From a bacterium (GTDB lineage: Bacteria > Krumholzibacteriota > Krumholzibacteriia > LZORAL124-64-63), in NCBI GenBank assembly GCA_014730255.1, contig WJIQ01000185.1, forward strand, positions 1 through 44,248: 44,248 bases of DNA, written 5' to 3'. The notes beneath the pieces were generated by a model. That model searched no databases. It saw only the letters and a program-made list of their open reading frames with translations, and was not told where the DNA came from. Positions 32,511 through 40,789 of this stretch are shown piece by piece. How positions within the stretch are numbered: position 1 is the stretch's first letter; every line of letters begins with the position of its first letter. The position numbers and the translations under genes are program-made.

Positions 32511-34040
32511 TCACGCTCCCAGGCGACGAGCGAGCGGGTAGAGGGCCAGGTAGCCGGCGCCGACGATCGCGCCCTTCATGACCGCGACCAGGAGCGCCCC
32601 CCAGAACGTGGCCGGACCGATCGCCGCCGTCCAGGCGTCGACCGGCAGGGCCGCGTAGACGAGCATGCTCCCGGCCCCGAGGGCGTAGCTCACCGCCACG
32701 ATACGCGCGAAGCGGCCGGTGGCCAGCCCCCGGCGACGGCGGTGCAGGATCCAGAGCGAGAGCAGCAGGTGCAGGTTGATGGCCAGGGTCGAGGCCAGGG
32801 CCAGGCCCTGCACCGCAAGCACGCCGACCAGGACGAGGTTCAGGGCGACGTTGGTCGCCAGGTACTGCACCGCCAGCCAGACCTTGTCGCGCAGGAGCTG
32901 CAACGAGTGGAAGACCCGCGCGATCAGGCTGTTGATGATCAGCGCCGGCAGGCCGAGCACGTACATGGTCATGGTGCCCGAGGTGCGCACGGCGTCGGCC
33001 GCGTCGAACTCGCCGTACTGGAAGAGCACCCGCACGATCTGCGGCGCGGCGACGGCGGCCATCAGGGCGGCGGGGACGATCAGGTGCGCGGTGCGGGTCA
33101 GGTTGCTGCGGATGTCCTCGCTGCAGCCCTCCATGTCGCCGCGGGCGATGGCCTGGCTCATGCGCGGGAACATCACGGTCACCAGGCTGGTGGCGAAGAG
33201 CACGAGCACGGTCTGGGTGACGGTCGAGGCATAGTGCAGCGAGGAGATGCTGCCCGCCTCCAGGCCGGTGGCGAACCACTGGTCCATGAACTGGTTGATC
33301 GTCAGCAGGACCTCGGCGATGGCCATCAGGGCGACCAGATCGCCCACCAGGCGCAGATCGATGCGCCGGAAATCCGGCAGCACCGGCCGCAGGATGCGAG
33401 CCGCGAGCGCCCGGCCGTGGATGATCGGCCACTGCAGCACGTGCGAGAGCGCGAACCCGGCCGGCAAGGCCCAGATGCCGAGGGCGTCATGCCAGGCGAT
33501 CAGGGCGCCCAGCATGCAGAGCGCGTTGAGCACGGGCATCGCCCCCGCCACGCGGAACACCTGGTGCAGCTGCAGCACCGCCATGCCCAGGTTGTTGGCC
33601 ACCATCAGGAGCGCCGGCACGGCCATCACCATGAGCATCTGCAGGGTGAGGTCGGCGGTCACCGTCGGCAGGCCCGGCCAGACCACGCCGATGAGCGGTC
33701 CGGCGAGCAGGACCAGCAGCGCGAGCCAGAGCGCGCCCGTGCCGACGAAGAGGCTCACGATGCCGTTCTGGTAGCGGGCGAAATCGCGCGGGGCGAGGTC
33801 GCGCAGGCGCTGGATCAGGTGCGGGGCCATGGCCCCCTTGAAGACGCGCGACAGGGTCCCGTCGCCGAAGGTCACCAGGAAGAAGGCCAGCCGGTAGGCG
33901 TCGAACTGCTCGCCGGCGCCGAACCAGCGCGCGATCAGGATCTGCGTGACCATCCCGATCGGCTTGACCAGCAGGCCGAGGCCCATGAGGCTGAGCACGT
34001 CGCGGTCGAAGAGCCATCGGCGCGGATCGAAGCGGGCCAT
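32511..34040 (-). CDS. murJ: MurJ/MviN-family lipid-linked sugar flippase
   Basis: This is a 509-residue integral membrane protein of the MOP superfamily with about fourteen hydrophobic segments. MurJ-like features are FGAGEQFDAYRLAFFL and RVFKGAMAPHLIQRL near the N-terminus, the FMDQWFATGLEAGSISSLHYA loop in the second half, and VLFQYGEFDAADAV, which matches the conserved LFERGxFxxxD of MurJ. Family members flip lipid II. In this locus, directly in front of a glycosyltransferase, it more likely flips the lipid-linked polysaccharide unit, the Wzx role; I cannot exclude a true MurJ. The start ATG at 34040 follows the promoter at 34089-34117 by about 50 bases. Confidence 0.87.
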   Translation of the reverse strand: MARFDPRRWLFDRDVLSLMGLGLLVKPIGMVTQILIARWFGAGEQFDAYRLAFFLVTFGDGTLSRVFKGAMAPHLIQRLRDLAPRDFARYQNGIVSLFVGTGALWLALLVLLAGPLIGVVWPGLPTVTADLTLQMLMVMAVPALLMVANNLGMAVLQLHQVFRVAGAMPVLNALCMLGALIAWHDALGIWALPAGFALSHVLQWPIIHGRALAARILRPVLPDFRRIDLRLVGDLVALMAIAEVLLTINQFMDQWFATGLEAGSISSLHYASTVTQTVLVLFATSLVTVMFPRMSQAIARGDMEGCSEDIRSNLTRTAHLIVPAALMAAVAAPQIVRVLFQYGEFDAADAVRTSGTMTMYVLGLPALIINSLIARVFHSLQLLRDKVWLAVQYLATNVALNLVLVGVLAVQGLALASTLAINLHLLLSLWILHRRRRGLATGRFARIVAVSYALGAGSMLVYAALPVDAWTAAIGPATFWGALLVAVMKGAIVGAGYLALYPLARRLGA

Positions 34041-34088
34041 CGTCGTTCCGGGGTGCGGGTCGAGGGCGTCACCGGGCGAGCGCAGCAG

Positions 34089-34117
34089 ATGATGGGCCAG
34101 CGGCGATCGGCTGTCAA
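34089..34117 (-). promoter_or_regulatory. Promoter of the MurJ-like/glycosyltransferase operon
   Basis: On the minus strand TTGACA (34112-34117, perfect -35), a 17-base spacer and CATCAT (34089-34094) lie about 50 bases before the start codon. Confidence 0.6.
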
Positions 34118-34128
34118 ACGAGGCCTGG

Positions 34129-34157
34129 TTGCCCGGCCCCCGCCAGCGGGTTACCAT
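34129..34157 (+). promoter_or_regulatory. Promoter of the secreted PPC-like gene
   Basis: TTGCCC (34129-34134), 17 bases and TACCAT (34152-34157) point away from the MurJ promoter. The gene starts at 34203 after GGAGGA. Confidence 0.45.
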
Positions 34158-34202
34158 GATCGCACCACCCCGATCGGCCCGGCCGTCCGTCCTGGAGGAC
34201 TC

Positions 34203-35237
34203 ATGGCGTTCCTGACCTCGCCGCGCAGCTGGGCGGCGCTCCTCTTCGGCATCCTCTGCGGTGGCCCGGCGCTGGCCGTCGATCTCGTCGGCGACCTGCA
34301 TCCCGAGCCGGTGACCCGCCGCGCGGAGATCACGCGCGTGGCCGTGCCCTGCGACCAGGCCCGCGCCGAGATCACCCTCGCCGCGGGCGAGACCGTGGCC
34401 TTCGCCGATACCACGTCCGGCGACGGCGTGGTCGACGGATACGCCTGCCGCGACTGGAGCGAGGCGGGCCCCGAGCACATCTACCTGCTCGAGGTCGTCG
34501 AGGAGCTGAACCTGGACATCTGGCTCGCGGACAACGATCCCGACCTCGACCTCGCCCTGCTCACCGATTGCGACAGCGACAGCTGCCTGGTCCAGGCCAA
34601 CACCCAGATCAGCGGCCGCCTCGAGGCCGGCGACTACGTGCTGGTGGTCGACGGCTACGAGGCCGTGCCGGGCGAGGGCGGCGTGGCCGGCCCCTATGAG
34701 CTGACGATCGAGACGCGCGCCGTCGGCGTGCCCGCGGAGGTCTGCGCGCCGGGCACGGCCGCGGACCTGGGCGAGTTCGCCGGGACCGTTCCGCCCGTCC
34801 AGATCGACGGCAACCTCTTCGGCCAGCCCAACCTCATCTCGGTCTACGACTGCGCACCCCTGGCCGCCCGCGGCGGTGAGCAGTGGTTCACCGCATCGCT
34901 GGCCGCGAGCGACACCACGTACGACGACGGCACCGACCTGGCGACCATCCGCCTGACGTTCTCGGTGTCCGCCGACAGCCTGGACACCGTGATCTGGGCG
35001 TTCGACGGCTGCGGACCGGACGCCTCCTGCCTCGCGTTCGCCGACGACGGCCCCGCGGGCACGGTCGAGGAGCTGGTCTACCAGAACGACCTCGAGGAGC
35101 CGGTCACGCTCTACCTGGCCGTCGACAGCGTGCAGCCGGCCGAACGCGAATCCCAGGGCACGTTCCAGGTCAGCACGGAGGGCGCGGTGCCGGTCGAGCG
35201 GCGCACGCTCGGAGACATCCGGTCGCTGTTCCGCTGA
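34203..35237 (+). CDS. Secreted protein with PPC-like beta domains
   Basis: This 344-residue exported protein has a signal peptide (residues 8-25, WAALLFGILCGGPALA). Two beta-sandwich units follow, at about 40-175 and 185-335. Each resembles the bacterial pre-peptidase C-terminal (PPC) domain: LDIWLADNDPDLDLALLTDC followed by GRLEAGDYVLVVDGY in the first, and DTVIWAFDGCGPDASCL followed by VTLYLAVDSVQP in the second. Paired cysteines (CDSDSC, CGPDASC) may form disulfides. No catalytic motif, lipobox or FlgD tail is seen. The function is unknown; PPC domains elsewhere bind substrate or are removed during maturation of secreted enzymes. The ATG at 34203 has GGAGGA four bases upstream. Confidence 0.82.
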   Translation: MAFLTSPRSWAALLFGILCGGPALAVDLVGDLHPEPVTRRAEITRVAVPCDQARAEITLAAGETVAFADTTSGDGVVDGYACRDWSEAGPEHIYLLEVVEELNLDIWLADNDPDLDLALLTDCDSDSCLVQANTQISGRLEAGDYVLVVDGYEAVPGEGGVAGPYELTIETRAVGVPAEVCAPGTAADLGEFAGTVPPVQIDGNLFGQPNLISVYDCAPLAARGGEQWFTASLAASDTTYDDGTDLATIRLTFSVSADSLDTVIWAFDGCGPDASCLAFADDGPAGTVEELVYQNDLEEPVTLYLAVDSVQPAERESQGTFQVSTEGAVPVERRTLGDIRSLFR

Positions 35238-35438
35238 TCGGCAGCCATCCGGGCGCCCGCGTGCGATCGAGCGATTCGCCCGGACCTCGCGCTCGAGCGC
35301 TGCGAGTTGCAGGCCGGCCGGGTTCGCGGCGCCGTTGCAGGTTGCCGGGTCGCGCCCGCGATGAGCGACGCCGGGGAGTCCTGCGCCACGGTCGGCCGCC
35401 GGCGACGGTCCCGGCCCGCCGCATGCAACATGGTCCGC

Positions 35439-35514
35439 GACGCCTCCCGGGGACAAGCCCCTCGGAACCTGCCGCTGGTCGATCCTCCCCGAACGGTCGC
35501 CCCCGGGAGGCGTC
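35439..35514. repeat. 14-bp perfect inverted repeat upstream of the topoisomerase VI operon
   Basis: GACGCCTCCCGGGG (35439-35452) is repeated exactly inverted at 35501-35514, 48 bases apart. It lies in the 390-base gap (35238-35629) between the PPC-like gene and topoisomerase VI B, 33 bases before the proposed promoter. A weaker 7-bp pair (35249-35255 with 35277-35283) follows the PPC-like stop. I see no gene in this gap. Confidence 0.6.
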
Positions 35515-35547
35515 CTCCCCCGACCGCCGCCACGCCCTCGCCGGCTC

Positions 35548-35576
35548 TTGTTGACGCCCGGCCCGTTTGCTAATCT
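35548..35576 (+). promoter_or_regulatory. Extended -10 promoter of the topoisomerase VI operon
   Basis: TTGTTG (35548-35553), 17 bases and TAATCT (35571-35576), with TGC just before the -10, form an extended -10 promoter. Transcription should start near 35583, about 47 bases before the ATG. Confidence 0.52.
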
Positions 35577-35629
35577 TCCCTGGTCATCCCGCCCGCGCAC
35601 GGACGCCCGTTTCGGAAGGACACCGATCC

Positions 35630-37312
35630 ATGGCACCCCGCACGACGGCCGGCGGCTCGGCCGAGCAGCTGGCCAAGAAGCAGCGTGAGATCTCGATCAG
35701 CGAGTTCTTCACCAAGAACCGCCATCTGCTCGGCTTCGACTCGCCCGCCAAGGCCCTGCTGACCACGATCAAGGAAGCGGTCGACAACAGCCTCGACGCC
35801 TGCGAGGAGGCCGGCCACCTGCCGCGCCTGACCGTGGAGATCCGGAACGAGGAGGACACGTTCAAGGGCCTGGACCTGCCGAGCCTCGCCGAGGGCACGG
35901 GCACCGGTAACGGCAACGGCAAGAGCAACGGCAAGTCCCGCGCGACCGCCCGCAACGCGCCGGCCCGCGAGGAACGCTACCGCATCATCGTCGAGGACAA
36001 CGGGCCGGGCATCGTCCCCGCCCAGGTGCCGCGCATCTTCGGCAAGCTGCTCTACGGGTCGAAGTTCCACTCGCTCAAGCAGAGCCGCGGCCAGCAGGGC
36101 ATCGGCATCTCGGCCGCGGGCATGTACGGGCAGCTCACCACCGGTAAGCCGGTGATCGTCTACACGCGCACCGGGCCGCAGGCGACCGCGCACCGCATCG
36201 CGCTGACGCTGGACATGAAGAAGAACGAGCCGGTGGTCCTGGCCGACGACGAGACGATCTGGGAGCACGACCACGGCACGCGCGTGGAGATCGTCCTGAC
36301 CGGCAGCTACAAGCGGGGCCAGCACTCGGTCGACACGTACCTCGAGCAGACCGCCATCGCCAACCCGCACCTGCACCTGACCTACGTCAATCCCAGGGGC
36401 GAGAAGCGCGTCTACCCCAACGCCACCGAGGAGCTTCCGGAGTCCTCGCGCGAGATCCAGCCGCACCCCTACGGCGTCGAGCTGGGCCTGCTCGCCCGCA
36501 TGCTCAAGGACACGAAGTGCCGCAATCTCAGCAGCTTCCTGAAGGAGGAGTTCTGCCGCGTCGGTCCGAAGACCTGCGAGCAGATCCTGACCACGGCCGA
36601 GCTCCCGGCGCGCAAGAACCCCAAGCGGCTCGTGCAGGACGACATCCGCCACCTGCTCGACGCGATCTCGGCCACGCGCATCCCCGCCCCGCCGACCGAC
36701 TGCCTCTCGCCCATCGGCGAGAGCCTGGTGATGGCCGGCCTGAAGAGCGGCGTCGAGGCCGATTTCTACACCAGCGTGACACGGCCGGCGGCCGTCTACC
36801 GCGGCAACCCCTTCCAGGTCGAGGTGGGACTGGCCTACGGCGGCGAGCTTCCCGGCGACGAGCTCGCCCGGGTGCTGCGCTTCGCCAACCGCGTGCCGCT
36901 GCTGTACCAGAACTCCGCCTGCGCCATCACCAGGTCGACCCTGAGCAGCAACTGGCGCAGCTACGGCCTGCAGCAGAGCAAGGGCGCCCTGCCGACCGGC
37001 CCCCTGATGATCCTCGTGCACATCGCCTCGGTCTGGGTGCCGTTCACGAGCGAGAGCAAGGAGGCGATCGCCCACTATCCGGAGATCATCAAGGAGATCA
37101 AGCTCGCCCTGCAGGAGGCCGGACGGCAGCTCGGCCGGCACATCAACCGTCGCCGGCGCGAGGCCGACGCGGCCAAGAAGCAGAGCTACATCCAGAAGTA
37201 CATCCCCCACATCGGCGACGCCCTGCAGGAGATCCTGGCCATCGACGACGCCGAGCGCGAGGACGTGGTCGCGACCCTGACCGACACCCTCGAGCGCAGT
37301 CGCAAGCTCTGA
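35630..37312 (+). CDS. top6B: DNA topoisomerase VI subunit B (GHKL ATPase)
   Basis: This is a 560-residue ATPase subunit of the type IIB topoisomerase that passes one DNA duplex through another. The GHKL fold has the N-box [16 protein letters not shown] (Glu49, Asn53), G1 box VEDNGPGI (Asp123), [24 protein letters not shown] with the G2 glycines, and a later G3-like TRVEIVLTG. An H2TH domain follows (about 300-330, [13 protein letters not shown]). The transducer has the switch lysine Lys477 ([10 protein letters not shown]) and [11 protein letters not shown] low-complexity insert (about 86-112, rich in Gly/Asn/Lys) between the N-box and G1 box is unusual. The start ATG at 35630 has GGAAGGA nine bases upstream. 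Subunit A lies two genes downstream. Confidence 0.96.
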   Translation: MAPRTTAGGSAEQLAKKQREISISEFFTKNRHLLGFDSPAKALLTTIKEAVDNSLDACEEAGHLPRLTVEIRNEEDTFKGLDLPSLAEGTGTGNGNGKSNGKSRATARNAPAREERYRIIVEDNGPGIVPAQVPRIFGKLLYGSKFHSLKQSRGQQGIGISAAGMYGQLTTGKPVIVYTRTGPQATAHRIALTLDMKKNEPVVLADDETIWEHDHGTRVEIVLTGSYKRGQHSVDTYLEQTAIANPHLHLTYVNPRGEKRVYPNATEELPESSREIQPHPYGVELGLLARMLKDTKCRNLSSFLKEEFCRVGPKTCEQILTTAELPARKNPKRLVQDDIRHLLDAISATRIPAPPTDCLSPIGESLVMAGLKSGVEADFYTSVTRPAAVYRGNPFQVEVGLAYGGELPGDELARVLRFANRVPLLYQNSACAITRSTLSSNWRSYGLQQSKGALPTGPLMILVHIASVWVPFTSESKEAIAHYPEIIKEIKLALQEAGRQLGRHINRRRREADAAKKQSYIQKYIPHIGDALQEILAIDDAEREDVVATLTDTLERSRKL

Positions 37313-37323
37313 AACGAGGCGCC

Positions 37324-38835
37324 ATGACCACCGACCCGCTGGCGACGCTCCACGCGCGGCTACGCGAGCTGCAGCATCTGAACCAGGCCATGGCACTGCT
37401 GGGCTGGGACCACGAGGTCACCATGCCGCCCCGCGGCGCGACCGGCCGCGCCGCCCAGCGCGCCACCCTCGCCGGCGTGATCCACGAGAAGATGGTCGAC
37501 GCCGAGCTGGGCGTGCTGCTCGAGGACCTCGGCAACGACCCGGCGCTGACCGCCGACGACCGGGCCAACGTGCGTGAGGCCCGCCGCCTGCGCGACCGGG
37601 CCGTGCGCCTGCCCAGGCAGCTGGTGCACGACCTGGCCGAGACGGTCGGCCTCGCCCACGCCGAGTGGGTCGCCGCACGCGAGCACGACGACTGGTCGCG
37701 CTTCGCCCCGCACCTCGCACGCATCGTCGACCTCAAGCGCCAGGAGGCGCGCGCGCTGGACATCGGCGACGAGCCCTACGACGCCCTGCTCGACGAGTTC
37801 GAGCCCGGCGCGCGGACGGCGGCGCTCCTGCCCGTCTTCGCCGACCTCGAGGCCGCGCTCCGCGACCTGCTCGCGGGCCTCGACACCGCGACGCCGCCGC
37901 CCATCCTCCCGCCCGGCCCCTACCCCCGCGCCCGCCAGGCCGCCCTCGGACGCGAGGTCCTCGTGGCCATGGGGTACGACCTCGCCGCCGGGCGCCTCGA
38001 CGTCTCGGCCCATCCGTTCAGCGAGTCCATGGGCCCGGGCGACGTGCGCGTGACCACCCGCTACGACGAGGACGACCTGCTCTCGGGCCTGACCGCGACC
38101 ATGCACGAGGGCGGCCACGCGCTCTACGAGCAGGGCCTGCCCGAGGAGCTGCGCGATCTGCCCGCCGGCCAGGCCGTGAGCCTCGGCATCCACGAGTCGC
38201 AATCGCTGCTCTGGGAGAACCACGTCGGTCGCGGCCGGCCGTTCGGAACGTGGCTGACGGGCCGGTTGCGCGAGCACTTCCCCGATCGCCTCGCCGGCCT
38301 CGATCCCGACCATCTCGTGCGCGTGATGAACGTGGTCCGCCCCGGCCTGATCCGCATCGAGGCCGACGAGGTCACCTACAACCTGCACGTCATCCTGCGC
38401 CTGCGCATCGAACGGGCGCTGCTGAACGACGAGCTGGACGTCGCCGACATCCCGCACACCTGGCGCGAGCTCAGTCGCGACCTCCTCGGCGTCGAGGTTC
38501 CCGACGACCGCCGTGGCGCGTTGCAGGACATCCACTGGTGCATGGGGGCGATCGGATACTTCCCGACCTACACGCTGGGCAAGCTCTACGCGGCCATGTT
38601 CTGGAACGCCGCCCGACGCGACCTGCCGGACCTCGACACGCACCTCGCGGCCGGCGACTGCCAGCCGCTTCGCGAGTGGCTCGGCGAGCACATCCACCGC
38701 CAGGCTGCGCGCCAGCCCGCCGCCGACCTCTGCCGCGAGGTCTGCGGCCACCATCTGCGCGCGGACGATTTCGTCGCCCATCTGCGCGGCAAGTACGCCG
38801 CGCCTGCCGATCCCGACACCGATCCGAGGGAGTAG
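37324..38835 (+). CDS. Carboxypeptidase Taq-type metallopeptidase (M32)
   Basis: This is a 503-residue cytosolic metallocarboxypeptidase that trims C-terminal residues. The family signatures are all visible: DVRVTTRY, the zinc site HEGGH (His261, Glu262, His265), GIHESQSLLWENHVGR with the third ligand Glu, IRIEADEVTYNLHVILR, and AIGYFPTYTLGKL. The length matches the family (about 500). The ATG at 37324 follows GAGG, 11 bases after the topoisomerase VI B stop, and the next GTG start follows its stop by two bases. The gene thus sits inside the topoisomerase operon. A link to topoisomerase function is not known and may be incidental. Confidence 0.95.
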   Translation: MTTDPLATLHARLRELQHLNQAMALLGWDHEVTMPPRGATGRAAQRATLAGVIHEKMVDAELGVLLEDLGNDPALTADDRANVREARRLRDRAVRLPRQLVHDLAETVGLAHAEWVAAREHDDWSRFAPHLARIVDLKRQEARALDIGDEPYDALLDEFEPGARTAALLPVFADLEAALRDLLAGLDTATPPPILPPGPYPRARQAALGREVLVAMGYDLAAGRLDVSAHPFSESMGPGDVRVTTRYDEDDLLSGLTATMHEGGHALYEQGLPEELRDLPAGQAVSLGIHESQSLLWENHVGRGRPFGTWLTGRLREHFPDRLAGLDPDHLVRVMNVVRPGLIRIEADEVTYNLHVILRLRIERALLNDELDVADIPHTWRELSRDLLGVEVPDDRRGALQDIHWCMGAIGYFPTYTLGKLYAAMFWNAARRDLPDLDTHLAAGDCQPLREWLGEHIHRQAARQPAADLCREVCGHHLRADDFVAHLRGKYAAPADPDTDPRE

Positions 38836-38837
38836 CC

Positions 38838-40094
38838 GTGGCCAAGCGCAAGACCACCCGGAAGACCACGCGGACGACGAAGAAGGCCGCCAAGAAGGCC
38901 CCGTCCGGCCCCGGGGCCGCCCAGAGCGAGCTCCAGTTCGGCGCCCCGCCGCGCGAGACGACCACCTCGGGGGCGCGGGCGCCGGCCGCGGGGAAGACGC
39001 CGCCGCCGTCGTTCCGGCCCGTCGCGCGCAAGATCCGCAGCGAGGCCGGCCTCATCCACCAGAGCATCCTCGGGGGCAAGAAGCCGTCGATGCGCTTCCC
39101 GCTGCGCTCGCTGAACAACGTGAGCTACGACCCGAAGACCGGCTACTTCAAGCTGCGCGGCAAGCGCAAGGAGCGGACGCTCACCGTCAGCACCGTCAAG
39201 ACGTTCGCCCAGACGCTGAAGATGATGGCCCTGGCCAAGGAGCTCGTCGAGACCGACGACATCGCCACCAAGCGAGAGGCGTACTACGTCTCGAAGAACT
39301 GGGCCGAGGCCCGCTTCGCCGAGCAACCCGAATCCGACACCGTGATGGAGGACGTCGAGGCCTTCTTCGCCGTCAATCGCGAGCAGCTCGGCTTCGTGCC
39401 CGAGGAGAAGGGCGGCGATGTCGCCGGTCAGCTCGTCGTGATCGACAAGGACCAGGACACGGGCGAGCCCCTGCGCATCGACTGCACGAAGTTCGGCAGC
39501 GGCGCCTACTCCGTCCCCATCTCGGTCGAGGAGCTGGAGTTCGAGACCGACGCCCAGTTCATCCTCTGCATCGAGACCGCCGGCATGTTCCAGCGCCTGG
39601 TCAAGCACAAGTACTGGCAGACCGCCGGCTGCATCCTGGTCTCCATGGGCGGCGTGCCGACGCGCGCGTGCCGCCGCTTCGTCCGGCGCCTGGCCGACAG
39701 CAAGGGCCTGCCCGTCTACGTCTTCGTCGACGGCGACCCGTACGGCTACTCCAACATCTACCGCACCCTGAAGGTCGGCTCGGGCAACGCCGCCCACCTG
39801 AACGAGTTCTTCTGCGTGCCGCAGGCCCACCTGCTGGGCATCACCCCGCAGGACATCATCGACTACGAGCTGCCCTCGCACCCGTTGAAGGAGGTCGACA
39901 TCAAGCGGGCCAGGGACGCCCTGAAGAACGACCCCTTCGTCCTGCACTACAAGGCCTGGCAGAAGGCTCTCGAGCAGATGATCAAGATGGGCGTGCGCGC
40001 CGAGCAGCAGGCGCTGGCCAAGCATGGGCTGAACTACGTGATCGAGCAGTACTTGCCGCGGAAGCTGGCGGACGTCGGGGCGTTCTTGCCGTAG
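38838..40094 (+). CDS. top6A: DNA topoisomerase VI subunit A (Spo11-like)
   Basis: This is a 418-residue DNA-cleaving subunit. The winged-helix CAP domain holds the catalytic tyrosine in KREAYYVSKNW (Tyr150, second of the pair). The Toprim domain has CIETAGMF (Glu246) and VYVFVDGDPYGYSN (Asp298, Asp300), the magnesium ligands. Residues 1-25 form a Lys/Arg/Thr-rich tail (AKRKTTRKTTRTTKKAAKKA) resembling histone H1-like tails, absent in typical archaeal subunits, and residues 25-65 are a disordered Pro/Ala linker. These may bind DNA. With subunit B this forms the A2B2 enzyme. The start is GTG at 38838, two bases after the peptidase stop, with GAGGGAG upstream. Confidence 0.96.
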   Translation: MAKRKTTRKTTRTTKKAAKKAPSGPGAAQSELQFGAPPRETTTSGARAPAAGKTPPPSFRPVARKIRSEAGLIHQSILGGKKPSMRFPLRSLNNVSYDPKTGYFKLRGKRKERTLTVSTVKTFAQTLKMMALAKELVETDDIATKREAYYVSKNWAEARFAEQPESDTVMEDVEAFFAVNREQLGFVPEEKGGDVAGQLVVIDKDQDTGEPLRIDCTKFGSGAYSVPISVEELEFETDAQFILCIETAGMFQRLVKHKYWQTAGCILVSMGGVPTRACRRFVRRLADSKGLPVYVFVDGDPYGYSNIYRTLKVGSGNAAHLNEFFCVPQAHLLGITPQDIIDYELPSHPLKEVDIKRARDALKNDPFVLHYKAWQKALEQMIKMGVRAEQQALAKHGLNYVIEQYLPRKLADVGAFLP

Positions 40095-40110
40095 CCGGGG
40101 TGGGCGGGAG

Positions 40111-40782
40111 CTAGGACCGGCGGGTCGTGTACTTGCCCATGAGCATGGCGATGAGGACGGCCGTGAACAGCACGCCGGTGATCGACTCGAGGACCACGAG
40201 CGCCCGGGCGAGCGGGGTGGCCGGCGTGATGTCGCCGAAGCCGAGCGTCGTGAGCGTGACGTAGCTCAGGTAATAGAGATCGTCGACTCGGGCGGCGGTG
40301 TCGGCACCATCCAGACCGACGAACGACCCCGGCGCGTAGTGGACGAGCGGGATGTAGGCCAGCGCCCAGACCGCGCCGAGGATCAGGTACGAGCAGATCG
40401 CGAGCACGATCGTGTCCGCGTCGACGATCCTCGCCCCGACCACTCGCCGCAGCATCCGATTGAGGATGAACAGGTACAGCGCGATCACGAACAGGTAGGT
40501 GACGTGGTGCAGGGACTGCGTGCCGGGCAGCGTGCTCACCCACGTCAGGACGATCGCCGGGATGCCCAGCCCGAGGCCGATCGTCATGTCGCGACGGTTC
40601 CGGCAGGCGAGATCGAGAGCCCCCAGGATCGTGAGCGTGCTCAGCACACGCGCGACCGGAAAATCGGTCCACCCCGCCACGGGCAGGAGCACGATCTGCA
40701 GGACGAGGGCGCCCAGCAGCAGGCGAGGATTGCCGCGCCAGAGCGGTCGCGATCGGCCGTCGGCATCGGCTCGCATCACCAC
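40111..40782 (-). CDS. Two-pore-type potassium channel-like membrane protein
   Basis: This 223-residue inner-membrane protein has about six hydrophobic segments. The last two flank a pore loop with the selectivity filter TLTTLGFGDITP (Gly-Phe-Gly at about 181-183, Asp184), the TxGFGD form used by many bacterial potassium channels. It lacks a C-terminal RCK or cyclic-nucleotide domain; the tail ends soon after the last helix (LIAMLMGKYTTRRS). Gating is therefore unknown. The start is the GTG at 40782, with GGTGAG six bases upstream; an ATG two codons later is possible. The upstream amidohydrolase ends 8 bases earlier, so the two genes may be co-transcribed. Confidence 0.88.
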   Translation of the reverse strand: MVMRADADGRSRPLWRGNPRLLLGALVLQIVLLPVAGWTDFPVARVLSTLTILGALDLACRNRRDMTIGLGLGIPAIVLTWVSTLPGTQSLHHVTYLFVIALYLFILNRMLRRVVGARIVDADTIVLAICSYLILGAVWALAYIPLVHYAPGSFVGLDGADTAARVDDLYYLSYVTLTTLGFGDITPATPLARALVVLESITGVLFTAVLIAMLMGKYTTRRS

Positions 40783-40789
40783 GCCGGAC

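Noticed and set aside
35551-35576. TTGACG as the -35 of the topoisomerase VI promoter.
   Set aside because: Its spacing to TAATCT is only 14 bases; TTGTTG at 17 bases with an extended -10 fits better.
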